A stretch of DNA of 64,000 nt from Gluconacetobacter johannae (GCF_025994435.1 NZ_BAQK01000071.1:1-64000), one strand, 5' to 3'. Numbered from the stretch's first letter, positions 25,600-34,581 are shown. A program made the numbers and translations. The notes: generated by a model from the letters alone, not told the origin.

Positions 25600-26814
25600 T
25601 CAGACCAGCCCGTCCACGAACGCCGCGATGCGGGCGCAGGCCTCGCGCAGGGTCTCGTCGTCCGTGGCGCAGGACAGCCGCAGATAGGGCCCCTTGCCGA
25701 AGGCGCTGCCATGGACGCAGGCGACATGCTGCTCGTCCAGCAGGGCGAGGGCGAAATCCTCGTCCGTCGTCAGCATGCGGCCGCCCCGGCTGGTCCGGCC
25801 CAGGCAGGCCGCGATGCCCGGGTAGGCGTAGAACGCCCCCTGCGGCATCGCGCAGGTCACGCCGGGAATGGCGCGCAACGCCTCGACCACCATGGTGCGG
25901 CGGCGGGCATAGGTGTCGCGCATTTCGGCGATCAGTTCCGCCGGACCGTCCAGCGCGGCGGCGGCGGCGGCCTGGCTGATGGAACACACGCCCGAGGTCG
26001 CATTCCCCTGCACCCGCGTCATCATGCGGATCAGCCGTTCCGGCCCGCCGGCATAGCCGACGCGCCAGCCGGTCATGGCGTAGGATTTCGAAACCCCGTT
26101 CAGCGTCAGCACCCGCGATGTCAGGTCGGGCGCGACGGCGGCGATGGAATGATGCCGCGCCCCGTCGAAGACCAGATGCTCGTAGATCTCGTCGGACAGG
26201 ATCCAGATCCGGGGATGCCGGCGCAGCACGTCGGCGATCGCCTCCAGGTCGGCCAGGGTCATCACCGCGCCGGTCGGGTTGCTGGGGAAATTCAGCACCA
26301 CCCAGCGCGTCCGGGGCGTGATCGCGGCCTCCAGCGCCGCGGCGGACAGGCGGAACCCGTCTTCCTCGCGACAGTCGGCGAAGACCGGCACACCGCCGAA
26401 CAACCGGGCGGCCAGCGGATAGCTGACCCAGTACGGCGCGGGGATGACGATTTCATCCCCCGCGTCGATCGTCGCCATGAAGGCGTTGAAGATCACCTGC
26501 TTGCCGCCGTTCGACACCATCAGTTCCGCCGGCGCGTAGGTCAGGCCGTTTTCGCGCGCGAACTTCCGCGCGATCGCGGCCTTCAGCGCCGGGGTGCCGT
26601 CGACGGGCGGATATTTCGTCTGCCCATCCAGCGCCGCGCGATGCGCGGCCTCGATCACCGCCGGGGGCGTGGCGAAATCAGGCTCGCCCAGCGCCAGCGA
26701 CAGGACCTGATGCCCCTGGGCGCGCAACGCGCGGGCGCGGACGGCCATGGCGATGGTGGCGGGCGACGCCAGTCGCTCCGTACGGCCGGCGAAACCCGGT
26801 TCGGTCACGGTCAT
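25600..26814 (-). CDS. Class I/II PLP aminotransferase, aspartate-type paralogue
   Basis: Fold-type I aminotransferase of 404 aa in the Ib aspartate/prephenate aminotransferase group. The PLP lysine is in GVSKSYAMTGWRVGY, cofactor contacts are NGGKQVIFNAF, PAPYWVSYP and NFPSNPTG, and the substrate-carboxylate arginine is in YLRLSCATD. It is a tandem paralogue of the gene immediately upstream (16-bp gap, same strand), sharing roughly half of its residues by eye. Substrate could be aspartate, prephenate or an aromatic amino acid. Confidence 0.9.
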   Translation of the reverse strand: MTVTEPGFAGRTERLASPATIAMAVRARALRAQGHQVLSLALGEPDFATPPAVIEAAHRAALDGQTKYPPVDGTPALKAAIARKFARENGLTYAPAELMVSNGGKQVIFNAFMATIDAGDEIVIPAPYWVSYPLAARLFGGVPVFADCREEDGFRLSAAALEAAITPRTRWVVLNFPSNPTGAVMTLADLEAIADVLRRHPRIWILSDEIYEHLVFDGARHHSIAAVAPDLTSRVLTLNGVSKSYAMTGWRVGYAGGPERLIRMMTRVQGNATSGVCSISQAAAAAALDGPAELIAEMRDTYARRRTMVVEALRAIPGVTCAMPQGAFYAYPGIAACLGRTSRGGRMLTTDEDFALALLDEQHVACVHGSAFGKGPYLRLSCATDDETLREACARIAAFVDGLV

Positions 26815-26830
26815 CGTCCTTGCACGCCCG

Positions 26831-28033
26831 TCAGCGCAGCCCGGCGCAGAAGCGCTGGATGCGCGCGCAGGCCTCGCGCAGGCTGTCGGTGTCGGTGGCG
26901 TAGGAAATGCGGAAATGGCCGGGGAACATGAAGGCCGCGCCGTGAACGGCCGCGACGCCCTCCTCCTCCAGCAGGGCGGTCACGAAGGCCTCGTCATCGA
27001 CGAGCGCCGTCCCGCCGGCGCTGACCTTGCCCAGGCAGTCTTCCAGCGACGGATAGACATAGAATGCGCCTTCCGGCTTCTGGCACCGCAGGCCCTTCGC
27101 CTGGTTGAGCATGCTGACCACCAGGTCCCGCCGCCCCTGATAGGCCTGCACCATGTCGCCGATGAAATCCTGCGGGCCGGACAGGGCCTCCAGCGCCGCC
27201 GCCTGGCTGATCGAGCAGGTGCCCGACGTCGACTGGCTCTGCAATTTGTTCATGGCGCGGGTCAGGACCGCCGGCGCGCCGGAAAACCCGATGCGCCAGC
27301 CCGTCATGGCATAGGCCTTGGACACGCCGTTCATGGTCACCGTCCGGTCGCGCAGGCGGGGTTCGACCTGCACGATCGTCGCCGGGACGAACCCGTCATA
27401 GACCAGCTTGTCGTAGATATCGTCGGTGAAGATCCAGATATCCGGATGCCGCAGCAGCACGTCGCAGATCGGTCGCAGGTCCTCGGCCGAATAGGCGGCC
27501 CCGGTCGGGTTGTTCGGCGAGTTCAGGAAGAACCATTTGGTGCGCGGCGTAATCGCCGCTTCCAGGTCCCCGGCCCGCAGCTTGAACCCGGTTTCGGCCG
27601 GGCACGGCACGATGACGGGCGTGCCGTCGGCCAGCGCCACGATGTCGGGATAGGACACCCAGCAGGGTGCGGGAATGATCGCCTCGTCCCCAGGGTTCAT
27701 CGTCGCCACCATGGCGTTGTAGATCACCTGCTTGCCGCCGGTCGACACGATGATCTCGTCGGGCGTGTAGTCCAGGCCGGAATCGAGGCGGAACCGTTCG
27801 GCCACCGCGCGGCGCAGCGGCAGGGTGCCGGCGACGTCGGTATATTTGGTCTGCCCCTCGGCGATGGCGCGGATCGCCGCGTCCTTGATGTTCTGCGGCG
27901 TGTCGAAATCGGGCTCGCCGGCGGACAGGCTGATGATGTCCTTTCCGGCGGCCTTCAAGGCCCGCGCCTTGGTCGAAATGGCGATGGTCTGACTGGGGCT
28001 GACCTTGTTCAGACGGGCGGCGATAAGATCCAT
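26831..28033 (-). CDS. aatA: Aspartate aminotransferase
   Basis: Interconverts aspartate and oxaloacetate with glutamate/2-oxoglutarate. Length 400 aa is typical of class Ib enzymes. PLP lysine lies in GVSKAYAMTGWRIGF; STGGKQVIYNA and NSPNNPTGAAY bind the cofactor; FRISYATD carries the substrate arginine. The usual PAPYWVSYP reads PAPCWVSYP here, so the aromatic residue is replaced by cysteine, whereas the downstream paralogue keeps tyrosine. Start ATG at 28033 matches the conserved MxxIAxRLxxVxPS N-terminus. Confidence 0.94.
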   Translation of the reverse strand: MDLIAARLNKVSPSQTIAISTKARALKAAGKDIISLSAGEPDFDTPQNIKDAAIRAIAEGQTKYTDVAGTLPLRRAVAERFRLDSGLDYTPDEIIVSTGGKQVIYNAMVATMNPGDEAIIPAPCWVSYPDIVALADGTPVIVPCPAETGFKLRAGDLEAAITPRTKWFFLNSPNNPTGAAYSAEDLRPICDVLLRHPDIWIFTDDIYDKLVYDGFVPATIVQVEPRLRDRTVTMNGVSKAYAMTGWRIGFSGAPAVLTRAMNKLQSQSTSGTCSISQAAALEALSGPQDFIGDMVQAYQGRRDLVVSMLNQAKGLRCQKPEGAFYVYPSLEDCLGKVSAGGTALVDDEAFVTALLEEEGVAAVHGAAFMFPGHFRISYATDTDSLREACARIQRFCAGLR

Positions 28034-28141
28034 GGCACCGAAGATCCAGAGAAACGGAAAGACAAAGGGGCTACACCGTAATGCGAACCGGCGGGCGAGG
28101 AAACCGCAGATCGGCGCGCGACGCTGACAGCATGCCTGCCC

Positions 28142-29044
28142 CTACGATGAGTGTAGCGCATACTCCCCCAGCGCCGCGCGCCGCACCGCGTCCGGCGTCA
28201 TGCCCGCCGCGCGCATCGCGCGCAGTGTCAGGGCGCGGTCGCGCTTGGCCAGGCGACGCCCCTCGCCGTCCAGCAGCAGGGCGTGATGGGCGTATTCGGG
28301 CTCCGGCCAGCCCATCAGGATCTGCAACAGGCGATGGATCGCCGTGGCCGGCCGCAGATCCTCGCCCCGGCTGACCAGGGTCACGCCCTGCGCCGCGTCG
28401 TCATGCGTGACGCAGAGGTGATAGGAGGCCGGGATATCCTTGCGGGCCAGCACCACATCGCCGAACAGGCCCGGCCGCCCCGTCCGCACGCCCTGGCCGC
28501 GCTCGCGCCACGTCACGCATTCCCCCCCTGCGACGTGCAGCGCCCGCGCCATATCCAGGCGCAGCACATACGGCCGGCCGTCCCGCATCCCGTCCGCCCG
28601 CTGCCGGGGCGACAGCGCGCGGCAGGTCCCGCCGTAGGCCAGCGTGCCGTCGGGCGCGCGATGCGGCGCATGCGCGGCTTCCTGCGCCTCGCGGGCGATG
28701 TCGGCGCGGGTGCAGAAACACGGATACAGCAGGCCGCGTGCCGACAGCGCGTCCAGAACCCGGCGGTAGTCCGGCAGGTGCGCCGACTGGCGGCGGACGG
28801 GTCCGTCGGGCGTGATGCCGATCCAGGCCAGGTCCTCGACGATCGCCTCGACATAGTCGGGGCGGCAGCGCACCGGGTCGATATCCTCGATCCGCAGCAG
28901 GAACCGCCCGCCCGACTCGCGCGCCAGACGCCAGCCCGCCAGGGCCGACGCGGCATGGCCCAGATGCAGATACCCCGTCGGACTGGGGGCAAAGCGGGTG
29001 ACGATTCCATCCTTTATGCCACGAAAACAGGATGATGCCGCCAT
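28142..29044 (-). CDS. gluQ: Glutamyl-Q tRNA(Asp) synthetase
   Basis: Truncated GluRS paralogue (300 aa, no anticodon-binding domain) that attaches glutamate to queuosine in the anticodon of tRNA-Asp. Class I signature TRFAPSPTGYLHLGH at residues 16-30 and the second signature LAKRDRAL are seen. A zinc-type CFC motif (YPCFCTRAD) with a later GGTC matches the GluQ family. The ATG at 29044 has AAAGG upstream. A longer frame to 29149 is not conserved. Confidence 0.95.
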   Translation of the reverse strand: MAASSCFRGIKDGIVTRFAPSPTGYLHLGHAASALAGWRLARESGGRFLLRIEDIDPVRCRPDYVEAIVEDLAWIGITPDGPVRRQSAHLPDYRRVLDALSARGLLYPCFCTRADIAREAQEAAHAPHRAPDGTLAYGGTCRALSPRQRADGMRDGRPYVLRLDMARALHVAGGECVTWRERGQGVRTGRPGLFGDVVLARKDIPASYHLCVTHDDAAQGVTLVSRGEDLRPATAIHRLLQILMGWPEPEYAHHALLLDGEGRRLAKRDRALTLRAMRAAGMTPDAVRRAALGEYALHSS

Positions 29045-29191
29045 TGCCCGACCTTTCTTGGCTCTGCCCGCCGCATGAAGGGCGACCATGCGACGGTCAC
29101 GCCCTTGCGAGAACGGGGAATGTTTGCGATATAGACGGCAGGTTCTCAACGGCGCATATCATTGGGCGTTCGGTTCTGAGTACAACGCCAA

Positions 29192-29788
29192 ATGATGGTG
29201 TGGCGGCATCGCGAAAGGATGCGCCCCTTGCTTGCTGGCAGTCCGCACTATCCGGCCTTGGTCCTTAATGCCGATTTCAGGCCATTATCCTATTTTCCGC
29301 TATCGCTCTGGTCCTGGCAGGACGCGATCAAGGCGGTCTTCCTCGACCGCGTCTCGGTCCTGAGCGAGTATGACGAGGAAGTCCGCTCGCCCAGCAGGTC
29401 GCTTCGCCTGCCCAGCGTCATCGCCCTGAAGGACTACATCCCCACCGCCCGAAGGCCGGCCTTCACCCGCTTCAACGTCTTCCTGCGCGACAATTTTTCC
29501 TGCCAGTACTGCCACGACCGGCTTCCCACCCACGACCTGACCTTCGATCACGTCATCCCGCGCTGCAAGGGCGGCCGCACCACCTGGGAAAATGTCGTCA
29601 CCGCCTGCAGCCCGTGCAACCTCATCAAGGGGTCGCGCATGCCGCACGAGTTGCACATGTATCCCCGCCGCCCCCCGTCCCAGCCCTCGACATGGGAATT
29701 GCAGGAAAACGGCCGGTCGTTCCCCCCCAACTACCTGCATGAAAGCTGGCGGGACTATCTCTACTGGGACAGCGAACTGGATACCTGA
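29192..29788 (+). CDS. HNH endonuclease family protein
   Basis: A 198-aa protein with an HNH nuclease fold stabilised by two CxxC pairs: C104/C107 in FSCQYCHD and C139/C142 in TACSPCN. The catalytic His is H120 (LTFDHVIPR) and the two Asn are N134 and N143. This full-length form, with NADFRPLSYFPLSLWSWQDAI in front, is widely conserved as a single gene in alphaproteobacteria and is not tied to a phage here. In vivo role unknown; DNA repair or nicking is possible. Divergent from gluQ. Confidence 0.92.
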   Translation: MMVWRHRERMRPLLAGSPHYPALVLNADFRPLSYFPLSLWSWQDAIKAVFLDRVSVLSEYDEEVRSPSRSLRLPSVIALKDYIPTARRPAFTRFNVFLRDNFSCQYCHDRLPTHDLTFDHVIPRCKGGRTTWENVVTACSPCNLIKGSRMPHELHMYPRRPPSQPSTWELQENGRSFPPNYLHESWRDYLYWDSELDT

Positions 29789-29797
29789 AGGCCCGTC

Positions 29798-30094
29798 CTA
29801 CTGCCGGTAGCTGTAGCCGTACTGGTCGGCCAGCTTCTGCAGATCCGGCGCGCCGCGCAGATTCAACGGGATCGGCTGCGGGTTCTTCGATCCGATGACC
29901 ACCCCGTGATCGGTCATCCTCTGGCAGGTGTTCGCCGCCAGCGGGAAACTCAGCTTCAGGTCGGCGCCCATCTGGGCGCGCAGGCACGAGACGTCGCTAT
30001 CCCACGGACGCCGCCCCATTTCCGACGAACACCCCGTCAACAGGACCGCGCCGCACGCGATCATACCCAGGCCCGCCCAGTTCTTCCGCTTCAT
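29798..30094 (-). CDS. Small lipoprotein, unknown function
   Basis: A 98-aa protein with a clear lipoprotein signal (MKRKNWAGLGMIACGAVLL then TGCSS), so exported and lipidated. The mature part of about 77 residues contains two further cysteines (SCLRAQ and NTCQRM) that could form a disulfide. No family recognised. Convergent with the HNH gene, 9 bp between stops. Confidence 0.8.
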   Translation of the reverse strand: MKRKNWAGLGMIACGAVLLTGCSSEMGRRPWDSDVSCLRAQMGADLKLSFPLAANTCQRMTDHGVVIGSKNPQPIPLNLRGAPDLQKLADQYGYSYRQ

Positions 30095-30360
30095 CTCGAC
30101 CGCCGTCAGGGTCCCCGCCAGGCGAGGCCACCCACCACATCACCGAATCCGGGTGGCGCCCTGTCGCCGAGGTGCCGCCCGCTCTATCGGCGCAACCTGC
30201 CATGGATCGCCCCCAGACGATAGACCACCGCCCCCGGCTGCCTGTCCCGCCCGGTGCATGACAGGGGTACACGCGCGCCGGGGCCACCCCCGACAGGGCG
30301 GTTGACGGCGCCCCGCCCCGGTCGCACGTTTCCAACGGTTTCATAGCCGGAGGGCGCGTC

Positions 30361-32772
30361 ATGGACAGCAGCATCGGGCGGGCGGTCACCCTGCCGGTCG
30401 AAGGCATGACCTGCGCCGCCTGCGCCACCCGGATCGAGAAGGTGCTGAACCGCCTGCCCGGCGTCACGCCCCAGGTCAATTTCGCGACCGGAACCGCGAC
30501 GGTGGGCCTGGCGGACGACCCGACGTCGCTGGACAACGTGATCGGCGCGATCCGCAAGGCCGGATATGACGTCCCCGCCCGCCATGTCGGCCTGACGGTC
30601 GAGGGCATGACCTGCGTCGCCTGCGCCACCCGGATCGAGAAGGTGCTGAACCGCCTGCCGGGGGTGGACGCCCATGTGAATTTCGCCAGCGGCCGGGCCG
30701 AGATCGACTACATTCCCGGCCTGGCCGACCCCGCCACCCTGATCGGCCAGGTCGAAAAGGCGGGATACGGCGCCAGCCTGCCCCGCGACGAAACACCGGA
30801 CGACCAGGCCGCGCGCCATGCCGCGACAGGGCGGCGGCAGATCCGCCTGTTCGTCCTGTCCGCCATCCTGACCGCGCCCCTGCTGGCCGGGATGGCGGCC
30901 ATGCTGGCGGGCGTGCACGACCCGCTGCCGCTGTGGCTGCAATGGGCGCTGGCGACGGTGGTGCAGTTCGTCTGCGGCCGGTCGTTCTATCGCCATGCCT
31001 GGAATGCGCTGCGCGGCGGCGGGGCGAACATGGACGTGCTGGTCGTCATGGGCACCAGCGTCGCCTGGCTGGCCAGCACGGCGACCCTGGTGCTGGCGTT
31101 GCCGGGGCCGGTCTATTTCGAATCCGGCGCCACGGTCATCACGCTGGTGCTGCTGGGCCGGGTGCTGGAATCCCGTGCCCGCGAGCGCACCCGCGCGGGC
31201 GTCGAGGGCCTGATGCGCCTGCAACCCCAGATCGCGCATGTCGAGGTCGATGGCACGGTGGAGGACCGTCCGGTGGCCTCCCTGCGCGTGGGCGACCTGT
31301 TCGTCGTCCGGCCGGGCGAGAGCATCCCGGTGGACGGCGCCATCGTCGACGGCAGGTCGGACATCGACGAATCCATGCTGACCGGCGAGGGCATCCCCGT
31401 GGGCAAGCAGGCGGGCGATGCGGTCTTCGGCGCCACCATCAATCGCGACGGTGTCCTGCATGTCCGCGCCCGGCGCGTCGGCGCCGACACGACCCTGTCG
31501 CGGATCGTCCGCATGGTGCAGCAGGCGCAGGGAACCAAGGACCCGGTGCAGCATCTGGTGGACCGGGTCTCCGCCATCTTCGTGCCCGCCGTGCTGGCGA
31601 TCGCGCTGCTGACCTTCGTTGCCGGCTGGGTGGCGACCGGCCATCCGGCCGGGGCACTGACCGGCACGATCGCGGTGCTGGTGATCGCCTGCCCGTGCGC
31701 GCTGGGCCTGGCGACGCCGACGGCGATCATGGTGGGCACGGGCCTGGGCGCGCGGGCGGGCCTGCTGTTCCGCACGGCCGAGGCCCTGGAACGCGCCCAC
31801 ACCGTCACCACCCTGATTATGGACAAGACCGGCACCCTGACCGAAGGCCGGCCCGGCGTGACCGACATCGTCCCCGGCGAGGGCATATCCGCCGACCGGC
31901 TGTTGTCGGCCGCCTGCGGCCTGGAACGGGATTCCGAGCATCCGCTGGCCCGCGCCATCGTCGCTTATGCCACGGAGGCAGGCATAGCGGGCGATGCGGT
32001 CCGCGACGTGCGAGCCGTACCGGGGCGCGGCGTGCAGGGGGTGCGGACCGATGGCGCGAGTGACGTGCTGCGCCTGGGCTCGCCGCGCTTCCTGGCCGAG
32101 GGCGGCTGCATCGGCGACCCGATGACCGTCGAGCGGCTGGAACAGCAGGGCAAGACGGTGATCGGGGTGGCGGAGGGCGCAACCGTCCTGGGCTATATCG
32201 CCCTGGCCGACCGCATCCGCCCGGATGCCGCCGCCAGTGTGGCGTCCCTGCGGGGCCGGGGGCTGCACCTGGTGATGCTGACCGGCGACAATGCCCGCAC
32301 GGCGTCGGCGGTGGCCGCCACGCTGGGGCTGGACGACACCATCGCCGGCGTCCTGCCCGAGGACAAGGCGCACGAGGTCGAAAAACGGCGCGGCCCCGGC
32401 CGGATCGTCGGCATGGTCGGCGACGGCATCAACGACGCCCCGGCCCTGGCCGCCGCCGATGTCGGCATCGCGATGGGCAGCGGATCGGATATCGCGCTGG
32501 ACACCGCCGAAATCGTGCTGATGCGGAGCGAACTGGCCAGCCTGATCGACGCGATGGATCTGTCGCGCGCCACCCTGGCCAAGGTGCGCCAGAACCTGTT
32601 CTTCGCCTTCGTCTATAACGTGCTGGGCATTCCGCTGGCGGCCCTGGGCCTGCTGAACCCCGCCATCGCCGGGGCGGCGATGGCCTTGAGTTCGGTGTCG
32701 GTCGTATCCAACTCGCTGCTGCTCAACCGATGGAAGCCGGCCTTGCGAAAGGCCCCGCCCGCGCATAGCTGA
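30361..32772 (+). CDS. copA: Copper-translocating P1B-type ATPase
   Basis: Exports Cu(I) across the inner membrane. Order: two heavy-metal-associated domains with MTCAAC (C18, C21) and MTCVAC (C85, C88), membrane helices, the actuator TGEGIPV loop, transmembrane CPC at 444-446, phosphorylation site DKTGT at D488, the HP motif in DSEHPLA, and the hinge GDGINDAPAL. Length 803 aa is normal for a two-HMA CopA. GGAGGG upstream supports the ATG at 30361. Both HMA domains share a 41-bp identical DNA segment, implying domain duplication or conversion. A CopZ-type chaperone gene follows 42 bp downstream. Confidence 0.96.
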   Translation: MDSSIGRAVTLPVEGMTCAACATRIEKVLNRLPGVTPQVNFATGTATVGLADDPTSLDNVIGAIRKAGYDVPARHVGLTVEGMTCVACATRIEKVLNRLPGVDAHVNFASGRAEIDYIPGLADPATLIGQVEKAGYGASLPRDETPDDQAARHAATGRRQIRLFVLSAILTAPLLAGMAAMLAGVHDPLPLWLQWALATVVQFVCGRSFYRHAWNALRGGGANMDVLVVMGTSVAWLASTATLVLALPGPVYFESGATVITLVLLGRVLESRARERTRAGVEGLMRLQPQIAHVEVDGTVEDRPVASLRVGDLFVVRPGESIPVDGAIVDGRSDIDESMLTGEGIPVGKQAGDAVFGATINRDGVLHVRARRVGADTTLSRIVRMVQQAQGTKDPVQHLVDRVSAIFVPAVLAIALLTFVAGWVATGHPAGALTGTIAVLVIACPCALGLATPTAIMVGTGLGARAGLLFRTAEALERAHTVTTLIMDKTGTLTEGRPGVTDIVPGEGISADRLLSAACGLERDSEHPLARAIVAYATEAGIAGDAVRDVRAVPGRGVQGVRTDGASDVLRLGSPRFLAEGGCIGDPMTVERLEQQGKTVIGVAEGATVLGYIALADRIRPDAAASVASLRGRGLHLVMLTGDNARTASAVAATLGLDDTIAGVLPEDKAHEVEKRRGPGRIVGMVGDGINDAPALAAADVGIAMGSGSDIALDTAEIVLMRSELASLIDAMDLSRATLAKVRQNLFFAFVYNVLGIPLAALGLLNPAIAGAAMALSSVSVVSNSLLLNRWKPALRKAPPAHS
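30418..30659 (+). repeat. 41-bp perfect direct repeat within the two HMA domains of copA
   Basis: The segment 30418-30458 is identical to 30619-30659, 201 bp (67 codons) apart, and encodes ACATRIEKVLNRLP in both metal-binding domains. Sequence outside this core is much less alike. Confidence 0.9.
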
Positions 32773-32814
32773 AAGAACGGACGGCCGTCCGAACCGACTG
32801 GAACAGGAAAAACG

Positions 32815-33027
32815 ATGATGGAAACGGCAACGCTGAAGATCGAAGGCATGACCTGCAACGGCTGCGTCAGTGCGGTGAAGAAGGCGCTGGAACGCACCGA
32901 CGGCGTCTCATCGGCCGATGTCGCGCTGGACACGGGCAATGCCCGCGTCACCTACGATGCCGCCCGCACCTCCCCGGCCCGCCTGCGCGCGGCGGTCGAG
33001 GACGCGGGCTACGACGTCGCCGCCTGA
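32815..33027 (+). CDS. copZ: Copper chaperone (heavy-metal-associated domain)
   Basis: A 70-aa single HMA-domain protein. The metal motif MTCNGC has C14 and C17. It should shuttle Cu(I) to CopA encoded just upstream. The second residue inside the motif pair is Asn-Gly rather than the Ala-Ala of CopA. ATGATG gives two possible start codons three bases apart, with AGGAAAA upstream. Confidence 0.93.
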   Translation: MMETATLKIEGMTCNGCVSAVKKALERTDGVSSADVALDTGNARVTYDAARTSPARLRAAVEDAGYDVAA

Positions 33028-33031
33028 ACAT

Positions 33032-33059
33032 GGCCACCCGGGCCGATGCCCCGGGGGCC
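33032..33059. terminator. Hairpin between convergent copZ and ArsC-like gene
   Basis: Inverted repeat GGCC-A-CCCGGG / CCCGGG-GGCC with a seven-base loop (one bulged A), lying between converging stop codons at 33027 and 33073. GC-rich stem without a T tract; probably a shared terminator. Confidence 0.45.
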
Positions 33060-33072
33060 GCCACGCGGCGCT

Positions 33073-33426
33073 TCAGCCGAACAGCGCCGCATAGATCTCG
33101 GGTTTGAAGCCCACGGTCAGCGCGCCGTCCACATCCAGCACCGGCCGCTTGACCATCGACGGCTGGGCCAGCATCAGCGTCACGGCCCGCCCCTCGTCCA
33201 GATCGGTCTTGTCCGCATCGGGCAATTTGCGAAATGTCGTGCCGGCGCGATTCAACAGCGTGGGCCACCCGACCTGGCGCACCCAGCCCTCCAGCACATC
33301 CCGGGCGATGCCCTGGGTCTTGTAGTCGTGAAAAGCGTAGACCACACCATGCGCGTCCAGCCATGCGCGGGCCTTCTTCATGGTATCGCACGCCTTGATG
33401 CCATGGATCGTAACCAAACGCGGCAT
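33073..33426 (-). CDS. ArsC/Spx-family reductase-like protein (YffB type)
   Basis: A 117-aa thioredoxin-fold protein. GIKACDTMKKARAWL carries the single active-site cysteine, and FRKLPDADKTDL and QPSMVKRPVLDVDG match the YffB/ArsC-like group. True arsenate reduction is unlikely to be its sole role because these small Spx/YffB proteins are usually glutathione-linked reductases of unknown substrate. No ars genes are nearby. Confidence 0.88.
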   Translation of the reverse strand: MPRLVTIHGIKACDTMKKARAWLDAHGVVYAFHDYKTQGIARDVLEGWVRQVGWPTLLNRAGTTFRKLPDADKTDLDEGRAVTLMLAQPSMVKRPVLDVDGALTVGFKPEIYAALFG

Positions 33427-33512
33427 AGGCTCGCCTGCTCCTGCTTCATGATCGACGCGACACCACGCCGTGCGCCGATCCGAACGACAGGATGCTGCCA
33501 GACGATTTTCAA

Positions 33513-33590
33513 ATCAAGGCGATGCTACCTTGATAGCGAAAAATCAAACATAATTCAAGCCTTGAAATGAGGCGATCAACAAAATATCTT
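33513..33590 (+). promoter_or_regulatory. Promoter with overlapping dyad operator for the HAD/polyol locus
   Basis: TTGAAA (33562-33567), a 17-base spacer and TATCTT (33585-33590) form a candidate promoter. A perfect dyad TTCAAG-C-CTTGAA at 33554-33566 overlaps its -35 box. A second inverted repeat, ATCAAGG/CCTTGAT at 33513-33534, shares the CAAG/CTTG arms and is centred about 36 bp upstream. This fits a repressor with two half-related operators. The regulator gene is not identified. Confidence 0.5.
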
Positions 33591-33606
33591 TTGATGAACA
33601 AAATAT
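33574..33606 (+). repeat. Two direct copies of GATNAACAAAATAT
   Basis: GATCAACAAAATAT (33574-33587) and GATGAACAAAATAT (33593-33606) differ at one base and are 19 bp apart. They overlap the candidate -10 box and the transcription start of the HAD gene. Possibly regulatory, possibly AT-rich coincidence. Confidence 0.6.
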
Positions 33607-33651
33607 ATTATGAACTCCTTCTCATTATTTATTCCATTACGGGAGAATATA

Positions 33652-34377
33652 TTGACTTATCCGACACTTGCATCCTCCGAGCCCCCCCAAATCCCGTGCT
33701 CTGACGGAAAAATTAGTCTTGTTATATTTGACTGCGACGGCGTCCTTATTGATGGCGAACGCCAGTCGACGGACCTCATGGCGCAGGAAGCCCGGAAATA
33801 CGGCTGGGATCTGACGGATGACCAGGCCCACCGGATTTTCACCGGCGGTGAACTGGCAAAGATCGGCGAACTGATCGGCCAGAAGACCGGGCAGGATATT
33901 CCCGCCGACTGGGACATGATGATGCAGAACCGCATTGTCGAGATGATGAAAACCGACGCCGAAACCGTCGACGGGGCCGAAGCCATGCTGGAGTCCGTCA
34001 TTCAGCTCGGCCTGCCCATCCGCGTCGGCTCCAACTCGTCGGGCGCTGAAATGGACGCCAAGTTCCAGAACACGGGCCTGGACGAGGTTCTGGAGAAGGA
34101 ACGCATCCATTCCGGACGCGACCTCGACATGCCCAAGCCGCGCCCCGATATCTATCTCCACGCCGCGCAGGCCGAGGGCGTGGCCCCGGCGGAATGCATC
34201 GTCCTGGAAGATTCCGATGCCGGTGTCGAAGCCGCCCGCCGGGCGGGAATGGCCTGCGTCCTGCTGCGCGCGCCCGACAAGCCGGCGCCGGAATGGCCGG
34301 GCCTGTTCCGCATCGCGCATCTGTCCGAGTTTCCGCCGCTGCTGGAAACGCTGATGGATCAGCAGCAGGCAGCCTGA
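33652..34377 (+). CDS. HAD-superfamily phosphatase (beta-phosphoglucomutase-like)
   Basis: Subfamily IA haloacid dehalogenase-like hydrolase of 241 aa. Motif I is FDCDGVLID (nucleophile first Asp), motif II the SNSS loop, motif III the Lys in MPKPRPDIY, motif IV EDSDAG. A helical cap domain of about 75 residues follows motif I, as in sugar-phosphate phosphatases and phosphomutases. The TTG at 33652 is preferred over the ATG at 33610 because it has GGGAG six bases upstream and the ATG has no ribosome site and would sit on the promoter. Next on the strand is a xylitol-dehydrogenase-like gene, so a polyol or pentulose phosphate substrate is suggested. Confidence 0.85.
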   Translation: MTYPTLASSEPPQIPCSDGKISLVIFDCDGVLIDGERQSTDLMAQEARKYGWDLTDDQAHRIFTGGELAKIGELIGQKTGQDIPADWDMMMQNRIVEMMKTDAETVDGAEAMLESVIQLGLPIRVGSNSSGAEMDAKFQNTGLDEVLEKERIHSGRDLDMPKPRPDIYLHAAQAEGVAPAECIVLEDSDAGVEAARRAGMACVLLRAPDKPAPEWPGLFRIAHLSEFPPLLETLMDQQQAA

Positions 34378-34581
34378 CCCCCGGCCCGCGCCAGTGCCGC
34401 GTACGGCAAGGTCATCCGGCGCAACCATCCGCCGGCAGGGCCTTGCCTCCGTCCGGTTGGGGGCTGATTACGATTAATTGTGCCCCCTGCCCCGCGCGCC
34501 CCAGGATCCGCGATGGACGTGCCGCCGATGGTCTCGGCTACACTGTCCAGGGAAACGTGGACCACCACGCAGGAGGGACGG

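Noticed and set aside
29192..29788. Phage, intein or restriction-system origin for the HNH gene
   Set aside because: Standalone conserved gene with normal composition; no methylase, integrase or intein host is adjacent.
30184..32766. 860-aa open frame on the minus strand opposite copA
   Set aside because: It is an antisense shadow of a high-GC gene: low complexity, rich in Arg, Gln, Gly and His, no domain, and the plus-strand copA is complete with all motifs.
33073..33426. Arsenate-resistance gene arsC
   Set aside because: It is the Spx/YffB-like subgroup and no arsB, arsR or acr3 gene is adjacent, so an arsenic role is not supported.
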